DNA of 64,000 bases from CAYYIS01 sp964470965 (GTDB lineage Bacteria; JAAXHH01; JABIQT01), in contig CAYYIS010000004.1 in the NCBI GenBank assembly GCA_964470965.1, positions 62,001-126,000 on the forward strand. The letters are read 5' to 3'. Below the pieces are notes generated by a model. That model made no database searches. It worked only from the letters and a program-made list of their open reading frames with translations, and was not told the origin of the DNA. Made by a program: the position numbers and the translations under genes. Positions 51,427 through 60,957 of the stretch are shown here, one piece after another; within the stretch, counting starts at the first letter, position 1; every line of letters starts with the position of its first letter.

Positions 51427-54273
51427 GTGGGCAGACGTAGAGCAATTATATTCGGAATCATTTCGGGCGGTTTTTTCCTGTGGCTGGTTATCGGTTTCTG
51501 GGCGAACATCTATGTGGAAGCACTCTGGTTCGATCAGTTGAATTTCGGCGATGTGTTCTGGACCACGATCAGCGCCAGATTCACCATCGGCTTGCTCTTT
51601 GGTATCGTAGCCGCGATAGTCGTGGGGCTGAACATGTATCTCGCCCGGCATTACGCATCACGGTTGACCGAATTGCATCTGTTCGGTGAAGAACTCTCCG
51701 AGCTAGACCGGCTGTTCTCAGGGTCCAAAATCGTAGACATCGTTACAGCCTGTGCGGTGGTGGCTCTCAGTGGTATCCTGGGCCTGATCAGCATGGCGGA
51801 CTGGGATCGGATGCTGCGGTTTTTGAACCAGGAGCCGTTTAATGCGGTAGATCCCATATTCGGATTTGACATCGGTTTCTTCGTATTCTCCCTTCCGTTC
51901 TGGAATTTCATCCGCTTCTGGTTGTTACTAACGATCGTAGCCTCCGGCATCGGGGTCACGCTTTACTACCTGTACCGAGGCGCTGTGGTAATCGAAGAAC
52001 GCGGCATGCAGATCCGCTCGTATGTACGCAATCACCTGTGTATCCTGGCGGCGGTCGTGCTCGTGTTAATAGCCTGGGGGTACCGCCTGAGCATGTTCCA
52101 GTTGCTGTACTCGGAGTCCGGATTCGCGTTCGGTGCCGGATACACAGATCTGCATGCGCGGCTCCAGGCATACTGGTTGCTTCTGTTCATCTCCCTGGTC
52201 TGTGCTGGCCTATTCATCGCCAGCCTGTATTCCCAGCGTCGTAACCTGCCGGTCATAGCGATCGGCGGCATGGTTGGATCTATGGTACTCATAAGCGGGC
52301 TGTACCCCTTCATGGTTCAGGAACTGATCGTCAAGCCAGACGAGTTCGAGAAGGAACATCCATACATCGATCACAACATCAACTATACCCTGAAAGGGTA
52401 TGGGCTGGACAGCGTGAACGAGGTGCCGTTCCAGATCTCCGAGAATCTAACGTCGGACGCGCTGCAATCGAACGCCACCACCATCCAGAACATCAAGCTG
52501 CAGGATAAACGACCGCTTCGACGCACATACCAGCAGCTTCAGGAAATCCGGACTTATTACGATTTTTCCAGTGTAGACGAAGACCGGTATGTCATCGATG
52601 GAGAATACCGTCAGGTTATGCTGGCGGCTCGGGAAATAGCCTACGACCAGATTCCATCACGGACCTGGCAAAATGAGCATTTAGTTTATACCCACGGTTA
52701 TGGTTTGTGTCTCAGTCCGGTGAATACTGCGACACCTGAAGGACTTCCCCATCTGTTCGTGAAAGATATTCCGCCGGTCTCTATCAGCGACGTGCTTCAG
52801 ATAACCCGTCCCGAACTGTACTTCGGGGAGAACATGTCGAACTATTCCATCGTAAAAACAAACCAGGAAGAGTTTGATTATCCTGAAGGCAGTGAGAACA
52901 AGTTCAGCACCTATGAAGGTGAGGGCGGCGTACAGATCGATTCATACCTGCGTCGAATTGCTTTTGCCCGGTATTTCGACGAGCTCAACATCCTGATAAG
53001 TCCACTTATCACATCGGACAGCCAAGTGATGTTCCATCGTCAGGTTCTGGATCGGGTAAAGAATATCGCGCCCTTCCTTGAATACGACTACGACCCCTAC
53101 CTGGTCATCGCCGACGGCAAGCTCTTCTGGATGATAGATGCCTACTCCGTGACCGCATCCTACCCTTATTCCCAGCGTTCCGGTGGTGTGTATCCGCAGC
53201 TTCAGGACGAGATAGGTGCCGGCCAGCCCTCGGGCATTCCCGGCATGAATCAGTCTCCTCGACGACGCCTAACTCGGAATCAACCGACGCTGCACTCCAT
53301 CAACTACATCAGGAATTCGGCAAAAATCACCATCGACGCCTATTCGGGCGAGACAAAGTTCTACATTGCCGACGAGGAAGACCCTCTGATTCTCACGTAC
53401 CAGAAAATCTTCCCTACACTTTTTAAAACCATCAGCGAAATGCCCGGTACGTTGAGAGAGCATATTCGGTATCCACGTGATCTCTTTGCCATACAGGCGG
53501 CAATGTATCGGACGTACCATATGCAGAACGCCCAGGTGTATTACAACCAGGAGGATCTGTGGGCGGTGCCTCAACAGATATACGCGGGCACCGAGCAGGC
53601 GATGTTCCCCTACTACGCAGTAATGAAGACGTCACAGATGCAGAACGAAGAACTTCTTCTTCTCCTGCCGTTTACACCTTCAAACAAGGAAAATATGATT
53701 GGATGGATGGCAGCCCAGTGTGACGGTCCGAATTACGGGCGCATCCAGGTGTACAACTTCCCGAAACAGGAGCTGGTATACGGCCCCATGCAGGTCGAGG
53801 CTCGGATCAGCCAGGATGCGGATATTGCCAAGGAACTGACGCTGTGGAACCAGGAAGGCTCCGAGGTGATCCGCGGCGATATCATAGTGGTGCCAATACA
53901 GGAATCACTGCTGTATATCGAACCACTGTATCTGAGGCAACGCTCTTCACGTGGCGGACTTCCGGAGTTGAAGCGGGTTATCGTCTCCTACGGCAACCGC
54001 ATCGCAATGGAGGAACGCCTCGACCAGGCGCTGGCGGCCATCTTCTCATTCGATCGTTCGATCGTAGCGTCAATGGGACAGACCGATTCTACAACCTCCT
54101 CGGCGCGTAATACCATCGTCAATGATCTCGCCCAGCGTGCGCTTTCCCAGTTCAACCAGGCACAGGACCTGCTACGTGACGGCGATTTTGCCGGTTACGG
54201 TATCTCTATCCAGCAGCTTGAATCGGTCCTCAGACGCCTGGCCGAAGATACGGGGCGCCTGAAGGAAAATTGA
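51427..54273 (+). CDS. UPF0182 family large membrane protein
   Basis: A 948-residue protein of the UPF0182 (COG1615) family, function unknown. A GTG start follows AAAGGAG. The N-terminal third has seven or so membrane helices (IIFGIISGGFFLWLVIGFWA, TIGLLFGIVAAIVVGLNMYL, DIVTACAVVALSGILGLIS, FGFDIGFFVFSLPFWNFI, WLLLTIVASGIGVTLYYL, and others to about 300). The long extracytoplasmic remainder carries conserved segments such as IDHNINYTLKGYGLD and ENMSNYSIVKTNQ, with a coiled-coil-like C-terminus. It lies 23 bases after the kinase gene, so they may be co-transcribed. Role inferred only from family. Confidence 0.9.
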   Translation: MGRRRAIIFGIISGGFFLWLVIGFWANIYVEALWFDQLNFGDVFWTTISARFTIGLLFGIVAAIVVGLNMYLARHYASRLTELHLFGEELSELDRLFSGSKIVDIVTACAVVALSGILGLISMADWDRMLRFLNQEPFNAVDPIFGFDIGFFVFSLPFWNFIRFWLLLTIVASGIGVTLYYLYRGAVVIEERGMQIRSYVRNHLCILAAVVLVLIAWGYRLSMFQLLYSESGFAFGAGYTDLHARLQAYWLLLFISLVCAGLFIASLYSQRRNLPVIAIGGMVGSMVLISGLYPFMVQELIVKPDEFEKEHPYIDHNINYTLKGYGLDSVNEVPFQISENLTSDALQSNATTIQNIKLQDKRPLRRTYQQLQEIRTYYDFSSVDEDRYVIDGEYRQVMLAAREIAYDQIPSRTWQNEHLVYTHGYGLCLSPVNTATPEGLPHLFVKDIPPVSISDVLQITRPELYFGENMSNYSIVKTNQEEFDYPEGSENKFSTYEGEGGVQIDSYLRRIAFARYFDELNILISPLITSDSQVMFHRQVLDRVKNIAPFLEYDYDPYLVIADGKLFWMIDAYSVTASYPYSQRSGGVYPQLQDEIGAGQPSGIPGMNQSPRRRLTRNQPTLHSINYIRNSAKITIDAYSGETKFYIADEEDPLILTYQKIFPTLFKTISEMPGTLREHIRYPRDLFAIQAAMYRTYHMQNAQVYYNQEDLWAVPQQIYAGTEQAMFPYYAVMKTSQMQNEELLLLLPFTPSNKENMIGWMAAQCDGPNYGRIQVYNFPKQELVYGPMQVEARISQDADIAKELTLWNQEGSEVIRGDIIVVPIQESLLYIEPLYLRQRSSRGGLPELKRVIVSYGNRIAMEERLDQALAAIFSFDRSIVASMGQTDSTTSSARNTIVNDLAQRALSQFNQAQDLLRDGDFAGYGISIQQLESVLRRLAEDTGRLKEN

Positions 54274-54394
54274 TCGCGTATCACCACCCCACCACCGTAC
54301 CCGAACGAAGACGATGGATTCGGTGTTTCTTGTCACAAAAGCTACCGGGCGTTTCTGTAAAAACTTTCTTTATTTGATATTCAAAAGGAAAAGT

Positions 54395-54871
54395 ATGCGC
54401 AGCCACCATACCCTCGACAGTCCGGTTGGGCAGATTCTGCTGTTAGCAGAGAACGATGTCTTGGTCCGCCTCGAATTTCCAGGTAAACCCCATGCTATGG
54501 GTATACCTGAAAAATCAGAAACTGGTAGTCCGTTTTTACAGGAGGTCTCCAACCAGCTCACTCAATATTTCGACGGCACGCGCCAAACGTTCGATATCGC
54601 TGTAGACCTGCGAGGCACTCATTTCCAACAGCGTGTGTGGGGACACCTACAGGACATACCATGGGGGGAAACACGTAGTTACGGGCAACTGGCGGATCAG
54701 GTGGGAAATAAAGGTGCGAGCCGGGCCGTTGGGGCGGCCAACGGTAGGAATCCTATATCGATAATATTGCCCTGTCACCGGGTGATCGGTGGCAACGGCC
54801 ATATCACTGGTTATGCCGGAGGACTGAAAGCCAAACAGTGGTTGTTGCAGCATGAAGGCTGGACTGGCTAA
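54395..54871 (+). CDS. ogt: Methylated-DNA-protein-cysteine methyltransferase (Ogt)
   Basis: A 158-residue suicidal DNA repair protein that moves O6-methyl from guanine to its own cysteine. Starts at MRSHHTLDSP with AAAAGGAA just upstream; a longer frame from 54314 lacks one. SIILPCHRVIG is the active-site PCHRV motif, FQQRVWGHLQDIPWGETRSY the family's winged-helix entry, and GASRAVGAANGRNP the DNA-binding arginine-finger region. YAGGLKAKQWLLQHEG ends the domain. A strong terminator follows immediately. Confidence 0.92.
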   Translation: MRSHHTLDSPVGQILLLAENDVLVRLEFPGKPHAMGIPEKSETGSPFLQEVSNQLTQYFDGTRQTFDIAVDLRGTHFQQRVWGHLQDIPWGETRSYGQLADQVGNKGASRAVGAANGRNPISIILPCHRVIGGNGHITGYAGGLKAKQWLLQHEGWTG

Positions 54872-54876
54872 AACGA

Positions 54877-54919
54877 CCAGACGGGCAAATGCATTTTTTC
54901 ATTTGCCCGTCTGGTTTTT
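54877..54919 (+). terminator. Rho-independent terminator of ogt
   Basis: A perfect 15-bp inverted repeat (CCAGACGGGCAAATG at 54877-54891, mirrored at 54900-54914) with an 8-base loop and a T5 run at 54915-54919, five bases past the ogt stop. It also lies downstream of the convergent P-II gene, 40 bases from its stop. Confidence 0.92.
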
Positions 54920-54958
54920 CAATCTTCGATAGAAATTGCCTACAATAGATGATATTGT

Positions 54959-55318
54959 CTATTCGCCGTCGCCTTCCTTTTTCGTTGGAATCAGACCTAC
55001 CACACGGCCTACATCCTGCGTATAGGCAAAGCCCATACCCGGATGGTCCAGCTTGCCGGCTTTTACCATGGCATCGAACACCGCATCAGTAATGGCCTTG
55101 GGCGTTACCGTCACGATGATCTCTTTCTCAGGCTGAATAGCGATTCCCAGGAGTCCGAGACGCTCCCGCACACCAGTCCCACGGCCGAAGTAAATCGTCG
55201 CACCGCCCGCACCGGCTTTCATCATGGCCTTGACGATCGGGTCTGTTTTACCACGCTGTACAATTACGGTAATGACATCCAGGCCGCTACCATCATCATT
55301 GCTTGCTTCTTCGCTCAT
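54959..55318 (-). CDS. P-II-like signalling protein
   Basis: A 119-residue GlnB/P-II-like protein. The start at 55318 is fixed by AGGAGG eight bases upstream; an in-frame extension to 55564 overlaps DUF1538 and has no support. DVITVIVQRGKTDPIVKAM is the first beta-alpha unit, YFGRGTGVRERLG the GRG turn leading into a shortened T-loop, EKEIIVTVTPKAI the ligand-binding strand, and HPGMGFAYTQDVGRVVG the C-terminal region. It lies 17 bases after the DUF1538 gene, so it probably senses an adenyl-nucleotide or metabolite and regulates that membrane protein, as P-II proteins do transporters. Confidence 0.85.
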   Translation of the reverse strand: MSEEASNDDGSGLDVITVIVQRGKTDPIVKAMMKAGAGGATIYFGRGTGVRERLGLLGIAIQPEKEIIVTVTPKAITDAVFDAMVKAGKLDHPGMGFAYTQDVGRVVGLIPTKKEGDGE

Positions 55319-55335
55319 GTTGGCTTCCTCCTGTT

Positions 55336-56982
55336 CTAGCCTGCCGCTTCTAGCACTTCTCCAGCTTGTTCTCGTTCCAGAACCCTCTTTGTAGCCCGTT
55401 CCACAAATATGCCTAAGGTCAGTACCGATATGATCGGGCATACGGATGCCAACGAAATAATACCGAACCCTTCGACGATCCCGACGGTATTCCCGACGCC
55501 AAGGCCCATAGCAATGACCAGCGGCACCGTAATCGGACCGGTCGTCACGCCGGCGCTGTCCCAACCGATGTTCACGAATTTTTCGGATGAGATGATCGTT
55601 AGGACTATCAGCAGCATATACGGAGGGACCAGCATATAGACAAGTGGAATATCGAAGATGATCTTGGCGATACCGGAACCAATCCCCACGGCAACACCGC
55701 CGGCTACGGATTGCATCAATAGATTCTTTTTAAAGGCACCGGCCGTGATTTCTTCGACCGTCAATCCCAATGCGTTCAGCGCAGGTTCGGCAAGCGTAGC
55801 CCCGTATCCGAGTATAAGCGCGAAAATGATGGCGACAACACGTCCCCATGTCGCACCGTACAGGCTCTGATCCGGTGGGTCGAACGCCGTAGGCACCGCG
55901 CCGCCGACCTGTCCGCCGAGCGCACTCAAACCGAGCGTCAATCCGATGTTGAACAGGCCCATACCGATGACGGCAAGGACAATACCGAACAGGATCTGGT
56001 CGAAATAGCGGATTTCTTCTTTAAGCAGAAACTTTTGCACGCAATACAGAAAGACGCAGAGGGGGACGATGGCCTGCAGGGCCAGCACACCCGACTGAAC
56101 AAACATATTGTCCATAATGCCGGTCGATGCGGCAACCGTCGTCTGTCCGCCGGCCGCCAAAGCCTCGTAGTCGACGACACCGCCGTAATGGAGAATAAGG
56201 CCCAGCAGCAACACTGCGATAATGGGAAACAGCGAGGCCAGGGTCACGATTCCAAAGCCAGACATGCCGCTGTCTTTTTCACCCATGGCGCTGGTAACAC
56301 CCATCCCCAACGAGAGTACGAGCGGCACGGTTACCGGACCGGTGGTCACACCGCCGCAGTCCCAGGCCAACCCGATGATGGCAGCCGTTTTGTCATCGAG
56401 AAATGCAACTAAAGAAAGGATCGACAGGATAATAACATTAGGGATGATCAGCGGTTTCAGGCTCCATCGCTTTACGAAACGGAGAATGCCAAGCACCGTG
56501 GCCAGTCCAACCCCTATACCGACGCAGGTCACCAGTACGCCGCTCCAGTCGTTAAGGAGAGCAAACAGCAACGGCGCTTTGCTGGGATCGATTCCGGCGC
56601 CCGCCTGCTTCAAGGTTCCTATAGCCGGCTCAGCGAATGTGGCACCCATTCCTACGCAGAACGAGAAAATCAACATAATCGTCAACGTGGACTTGGCAGG
56701 CAGTGTGGATCCGATATTTTCTCCGAACGGCATGAGACCCAGCTTCAGCCCTTCCATGAAGAACATCAGGCCGAGCATCACCACGAAAATACCGAAACCG
56801 ATGGTCAACGCCTCGTCCACAGGTTTTTGGAGCACGAGCATCTGGAACACGACCAAATAGAGCGAAACGGGCATACAGGCCTTGATCTGCTCCAGATACC
56901 GGTCCCAGACGAACGGAGCTACGACCACGGCCGCACTTTTAAACCCTACGCGAATTCGCTCGGGGGATTCGTCTTCTGACAT
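55336..56982 (-). CDS. DUF1538 duplicated membrane protein
   Basis: A 548-residue integral membrane protein of the DUF1538 family, with AAAGGAG eight bases before the ATG. It is an internal duplication: GLAWDCGGVTTGPVTVPLVL with GFGIVTLASLFPII recurs as NIGWDSAGVTTGPITVPLVI with GFGIISLASVCPII. Each half also has a GATFAEPA/GATLAEPA turn and several membrane helices, the pattern of transporters. The adjacent P-II-like gene suggests its transport is gated by energy or nitrogen/carbon state. The transported substance is unknown. Monocistronic pair; the upstream 57239-57406 gene is on the same strand after a 256-base gap. Confidence 0.9.
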   Translation of the reverse strand: MSEDESPERIRVGFKSAAVVVAPFVWDRYLEQIKACMPVSLYLVVFQMLVLQKPVDEALTIGFGIFVVMLGLMFFMEGLKLGLMPFGENIGSTLPAKSTLTIMLIFSFCVGMGATFAEPAIGTLKQAGAGIDPSKAPLLFALLNDWSGVLVTCVGIGVGLATVLGILRFVKRWSLKPLIIPNVIILSILSLVAFLDDKTAAIIGLAWDCGGVTTGPVTVPLVLSLGMGVTSAMGEKDSGMSGFGIVTLASLFPIIAVLLLGLILHYGGVVDYEALAAGGQTTVAASTGIMDNMFVQSGVLALQAIVPLCVFLYCVQKFLLKEEIRYFDQILFGIVLAVIGMGLFNIGLTLGLSALGGQVGGAVPTAFDPPDQSLYGATWGRVVAIIFALILGYGATLAEPALNALGLTVEEITAGAFKKNLLMQSVAGGVAVGIGSGIAKIIFDIPLVYMLVPPYMLLIVLTIISSEKFVNIGWDSAGVTTGPITVPLVIAMGLGVGNTVGIVEGFGIISLASVCPIISVLTLGIFVERATKRVLEREQAGEVLEAAG

Positions 56983-57238
56983 CGAGCGACTCCTTTGACA
57001 GCGGATACGGCCCTGAAACAGCTATACGAATCGACTCCGTAACAGCTGCATTCAGAGCAATAAAATCATCTATCGGAAAAATTCAAAAACACTCATACAT
57101 GAAACGAGGAGAACAACTATCTTCAAAGGGACGCCGGTTACGACAAGGTACCGCTGAGAGTCTGTCAATTAGCCCGGGCGTCAATCCCAGGTATCGTCCC
57201 GTCCGCTTCAGGTATTGGTCGGAGCGGGCAGATACGTA

Positions 57239-57406
57239 TCAGACGCCAAGTTCTTTCTTATTCTCGCTGGTCAATTTAGCAAGAATACGTTTGAACTTGT
57301 AATGTCCATCTTCCGATTTTACCGGCTTAACGACGAGAGCAGTCGGGACGACTTCTTCTTCCTGGCCCTTATTCATTTTTCCCGAGAAACTACGATCTTT
57401 AGCCAT
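57239..57406 (-). CDS. Small basic protein (55 residues)
   Basis: A 55-residue protein starting MAKDRSFSGKMNKGQEEEV with AGGAGGGG seven bases upstream. It alternates basic and acidic stretches and ends SENKKELGV; the middle EVVPTALVVKPVKSEDGHY is strand-like. No zinc or nucleic-acid motif is obvious. It sits between porV and the DUF1538 gene, all minus strand, with about 130 bases to porV. Strong ribosome site and charge pattern support a real gene; function unknown. Confidence 0.7.
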   Translation of the reverse strand: MAKDRSFSGKMNKGQEEEVVPTALVVKPVKSEDGHYKFKRILAKLTSENKKELGV

Positions 57407-57537
57407 CACGCCCCTCCTGTATTGCGTATAAATCAATCGTCTTTATTTCGTCTTTTCGTCTTTGTTTGTCGGATAGTATTCGTAGAATATAGTCGTTCAC
57501 AAATGATTATACAAGTAAAAAATCTGCAAATCACGGC

Positions 57538-58497
57538 TCATTCAAATTGATAGGTGAGTGAAACCCTATGTATATCACCAAGACGCAGCGCGGGGGTGTA
57601 TGCATAATCCAGACAGTAGGCATCCGACCGGAAGCCCAAGCCGCCTGAAATTCCCATCAACCTGGTATCTGAAGATTCGAGTCGTAGTTCACCACCGGAA
57701 GAGGCAAACCCCCCTCTGACAAACACAAGGTCCCGGATATTGAATTCCCCACCGAGGCGACAGACGACCGGCCGTCTTCGTGCCTTCTCAACATCCACTG
57801 ATATAAGGAGAGGCAGGTGTTTAGGTCTGTAACCGATTCCGGTTCGGATACTGGAGGGCAATGGGGCCTTCCGGCCGTTGACGAACCTACTGGCGACGTA
57901 GCCCACATGCTGCATCACCACGGCGGCGCTGAGGCGGTAGGCGGGTATCCGTATATGTGTACCCACATCCAGCGCCAGAGCAGTCGCCGAGAAATCCTGA
58001 ATCCGCTCGTGCAGCGTCTTAAGGTTAAACCCAAAAGACGCGTAGCCTCCGGCAGGCCGGCTGTACGAAAACGTTACCGCCAGATCACCGGCACTGAATG
58101 TGCCTGACCGGACACCGAGGGGATCTGAGACTGAGGTTTCCCTGAACGACCCAAAGGAGAGATATTGCACACCGATCCCGACCACCTGATCAACGCCTAA
58201 GGGCCGTGCATAGCCCACAAATCCGAATTGTACATCCTTGAAATAACTGGAATAGGAAACGGTCACCTGCCCGGATGTCAGGCGGGCAAGCGCTGCCGGG
58301 TTCCAGTAAAGTGCGTTTACATCGCCGGCCACCGCGGACAATGCGCCGGCGGCTGCGGCCTGACGGGCGCCCGGAACAATCTTGATAAAAGAAAAAGCGG
58401 TCGTACCCACGCCATCGTTGGCACGGGCGTGCGGCGCTGATATCAGAATCATGAGGAGCGTAGCCACATAGCATAGATATGCAGCGGAGGGGTGCAT
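57538..58497 (-). CDS. PorV/PorQ-type outer-membrane beta-barrel (UPF0164)
   Basis: A 319-residue outer-membrane protein of the UPF0164/PorV-PorQ group. From ATG 58497 a signal peptide (AYLCYVATLLMILISAPHARA) precedes GTTAFSFIKIVPGARQAAAAG and ALSAVAGDVNALYWNPAALA, the family's signature. Alternating beta-strands such as VTVSYSSYFKDVQFGFVGY follow to the aromatic end RVSLTYQFE. The ribosome site is weak and an ATG at 58551 would overlap the rlmN leader. PorV relatives carry type IX secretion substrates or act as porins; no por genes are adjacent. Confidence 0.83.
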   Translation of the reverse strand: MHPSAAYLCYVATLLMILISAPHARANDGVGTTAFSFIKIVPGARQAAAAGALSAVAGDVNALYWNPAALARLTSGQVTVSYSSYFKDVQFGFVGYARPLGVDQVVGIGVQYLSFGSFRETSVSDPLGVRSGTFSAGDLAVTFSYSRPAGGYASFGFNLKTLHERIQDFSATALALDVGTHIRIPAYRLSAAVVMQHVGYVASRFVNGRKAPLPSSIRTGIGYRPKHLPLLISVDVEKARRRPVVCRLGGEFNIRDLVFVRGGFASSGGELRLESSDTRLMGISGGLGFRSDAYCLDYAYTPALRLGDIHRVSLTYQFE

Positions 58498-58579
58498 ACC
58501 CGGATGATAGAGCGGATTTGGAAGAGTGTCAAGTGAGAATATCGTAGACATTTATTTAACGTGTCACTATTTTAACAGT

Positions 58580-59665
58580 ATGACTATGACACAGAAACAA
58601 CCGACCGATATACCGGACTTGAAAGGCATGCTTCTGCCCGAGCTCCAGGTATTTGCACAGTCGATCGGAGAGCCCAAATTTCGGGGTGCTCAATTGGCCT
58701 CCTGGATGTTTGAGAAAGGCGTCACATCGTTCGACGACATGACCAATCTGTCGAAGCAAAACCGGGACCAACTGAATGGCGTCGCCCGGATTACCAAGAT
58801 CCGGCTCGTGAAGCAGGCACGGTCCCGGCGGAGCCCGACCATCAAATATCTGTTCGCCCTTGACGACGACCATACGATTGAAACGGTGTTGATCGGCAGT
58901 AGCCGACGGAATACCCTCTGCATTTCATCACAGGTAGGCTGCGCCATAGACTGCCGGTTCTGTGCCAGCGGACTGGCTGGACTAACCCGGAATCTGACTG
59001 CCGCCGAGATCGTGGATCAGATCATACAGGTCCGCGACCTTGCCGGGCCCAATCGTTCCATCAACAATATCGTCCTCATGGGTATGGGCGAACCTCTGGC
59101 CAACTACGGCAATGTACTTCGCGCAATCCGTATCATAAATGCTCCGTGGGGGCTGGGCATCGGCGCAAGACGGATCACCATCTCCACCAGCGGCATTGCT
59201 CCCCGCATACGGAAGCTGGCGGAAGAAGGACTGCAGTTCGAGCTTTCCATCTCCCTGCATGCTGCCGATGATGAGACCCGCGCGTCGATTATGCCGATCA
59301 ACAAAAGGTATCCGCTGGATGTTCTGATAGACGCCTGCCGCCATTACGTGGAAAAGACCAACCGGCTCATTACATTCGAATATATCCTCCTGGCCGGAGT
59401 CAACGACCGATTCGAGGATGCCCGGAGACTGTCTTCCCTGCTCAGGAATATCAAGGGCAAAGTCAATTTGATTCCTTACAATCCGGTGGAGGGACTACCG
59501 TTTGAAACGCCGAATCCTGGGCGTCAGCAGACGTTTCACGAAGCGCTTCAGGCAGGAGGTGTCGCCGCAACGATCCGACGGGAACGAGGACGTGACATCG
59601 ATGCAGCATGCGGTCAGTTGCGTTTGAAAGAGATCACGGGCGGAAATGTTCCGGGACAGCCATAA
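58580..59665 (+). CDS. rlmN: Dual-specificity RNA methyltransferase RlmN
   Basis: A 361-residue radical-SAM enzyme that methylates C2 of A2503 in 23S rRNA and A37 in tRNA. The iron-sulfur motif CAIDCRFCASG (CxxxCxxC) is clear, LMGMGEPLANYGNVLRAI is the SAM GEP region, ITISTSGIAPRIRKLAEEG and LSISLHAADDE follow, and IDAACGQLRLK carries the catalytic C-terminal cysteine. The N-terminal accessory domain begins DLKGMLLPELQVFAQSIG. ATGs at 58580 and 58586 are both possible and no ribosome site is obvious. Divergent from porV with about 80 bases between. Confidence 0.92.
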   Translation: MTMTQKQPTDIPDLKGMLLPELQVFAQSIGEPKFRGAQLASWMFEKGVTSFDDMTNLSKQNRDQLNGVARITKIRLVKQARSRRSPTIKYLFALDDDHTIETVLIGSSRRNTLCISSQVGCAIDCRFCASGLAGLTRNLTAAEIVDQIIQVRDLAGPNRSINNIVLMGMGEPLANYGNVLRAIRIINAPWGLGIGARRITISTSGIAPRIRKLAEEGLQFELSISLHAADDETRASIMPINKRYPLDVLIDACRHYVEKTNRLITFEYILLAGVNDRFEDARRLSSLLRNIKGKVNLIPYNPVEGLPFETPNPGRQQTFHEALQAGGVAATIRRERGRDIDAACGQLRLKEITGGNVPGQP

Positions 59666-59904
59666 CGGTATTTATCAACCTGATGCACTTTAAATTATAT
59701 GTATCCCAGACTATCTGGAATTCTGCCCTCCCTGCAGTATGTTTTTCACATCTCCCCAGGGTTTGAATGTCGGCCAGGGGGACTTATTTGCCATGTCACA
59801 ACGTGACTGATTTCCCGGTTTCGGCTGCCGCTGAATCCAGAAAAATGCCGGAGCTTACCGGAACCTTTACTCGTGGCCGGAATCTCCAGAAATACAATTA
59901 AACT

Positions 59905-60957
59905 ATGGCTTCTCCGCGTATTCTTGTGGTTCGTCCGGACCGAATCGGCGATGTTGTACTCTCTGTGCCTGTTCTCCAGACGCTGCGCCAACGGTGGCCC
60001 GACGCCTACCTCGCAATGATGGTACATCCGTATACCCAAGATATTCTCGTCGGCAACCCGTGGATCGATGATGTCCTTACAGATGCTCCGGACACATCGG
60101 ATAGGGGCGTTATCGGTTTTTTCCGACAGGTGAAACGTTTAAGGGAAGATCAGTTCGATACTGCTCTGATGCTGATGCCGACCATGCGTACTGCATGGAT
60201 GCTGTTTCTTGCCGGTATTCCCCGACGTATCGGTGTGGGGCACAAACTGTATCAGACGCTGACGTCCACACGCTCGGTCAGTCGCAACCGATACATACCG
60301 CTTCGTCATGAAGCGGATTATTGCCTGGATCTGGCGCGGGAAATCGGTGCGGAGGCAATGAGAATCCGTCCGGAAGTGTTTCCCAAAGAAACAGAGCGCT
60401 GCACTGTCCGGGCGATCCTGGAGAACGAAGGGCTTGACGGACGACCTCTCATAGGTATCCACCCCGGCAATGGGTGCAACGCACCGAACTGGTCTCCTGA
60501 GCGATACGGCAAACTGGCTGAAAAACTATTTAATAACTTCAAGGTACCGGTACTGGTCACAGGCAGCACTGAGGAACAGGATCTGATCGACCGGATGACT
60601 GCATCTACAGCGGCACCGCTCATTGCTCTCGCCGGAAGGTTCACGTTGCGTAACCTCATGGCGGTCATTGGTGAAATGGATATTCTGATCAGCAGCAGTA
60701 CCGGGCCTATGCATATGGCCGCCGCCATGAATGTGCCGACTGTATCCCTGTTCTGTCCTCTTCCCGGACGATCACCGGAACGGTGGGCACCGCTGTCCGA
60801 TCACAAGCGCATCTATCTTCCGGTGGACGGGCAGTGTGAAACCTGTGAGACGGGCCCCATGTGTACACTTTCCGGAATAACGGTTGAAACGGTGTCTGAG
60901 GGCGTTGCGGAACTGTTGCATGAAAAAGGCATCGTCGGGAATCAATCCTCTCCATGA
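59905..60957 (+). CDS. Glycosyltransferase family 9 (heptosyltransferase-like)
   Basis: A 350-residue GT-B enzyme of family 9, adding heptose or a similar sugar to the lipopolysaccharide core. RILVVRPDRIGDVVLSVPVL is the WaaF/WaaC N-terminal signature. LIGIHPGNGCNAPNWSPERY binds the donor, and LISSSTGPMHMAAAMNVPTV is the family's acceptor-side motif. CETCETGPMCT near 310 gives a cysteine-rich loop common in lipopolysaccharide heptosyltransferases. It overlaps the next GT9 gene by four bases (ATGA). Supports an LPS-bearing outer membrane. Confidence 0.88.
   Translation: MASPRILVVRPDRIGDVVLSVPVLQTLRQRWPDAYLAMMVHPYTQDILVGNPWIDDVLTDAPDTSDRGVIGFFRQVKRLREDQFDTALMLMPTMRTAWMLFLAGIPRRIGVGHKLYQTLTSTRSVSRNRYIPLRHEADYCLDLAREIGAEAMRIRPEVFPKETERCTVRAILENEGLDGRPLIGIHPGNGCNAPNWSPERYGKLAEKLFNNFKVPVLVTGSTEEQDLIDRMTASTAAPLIALAGRFTLRNLMAVIGEMDILISSSTGPMHMAAAMNVPTVSLFCPLPGRSPERWAPLSDHKRIYLPVDGQCETCETGPMCTLSGITVETVSEGVAELLHEKGIVGNQSSP

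Noticed and set aside
55319..55564. N-terminal extension of the P-II gene
   Set aside because: It overlaps the DUF1538 coding region and lacks a ribosome site; the ATG at 55318 has AGGAGG.
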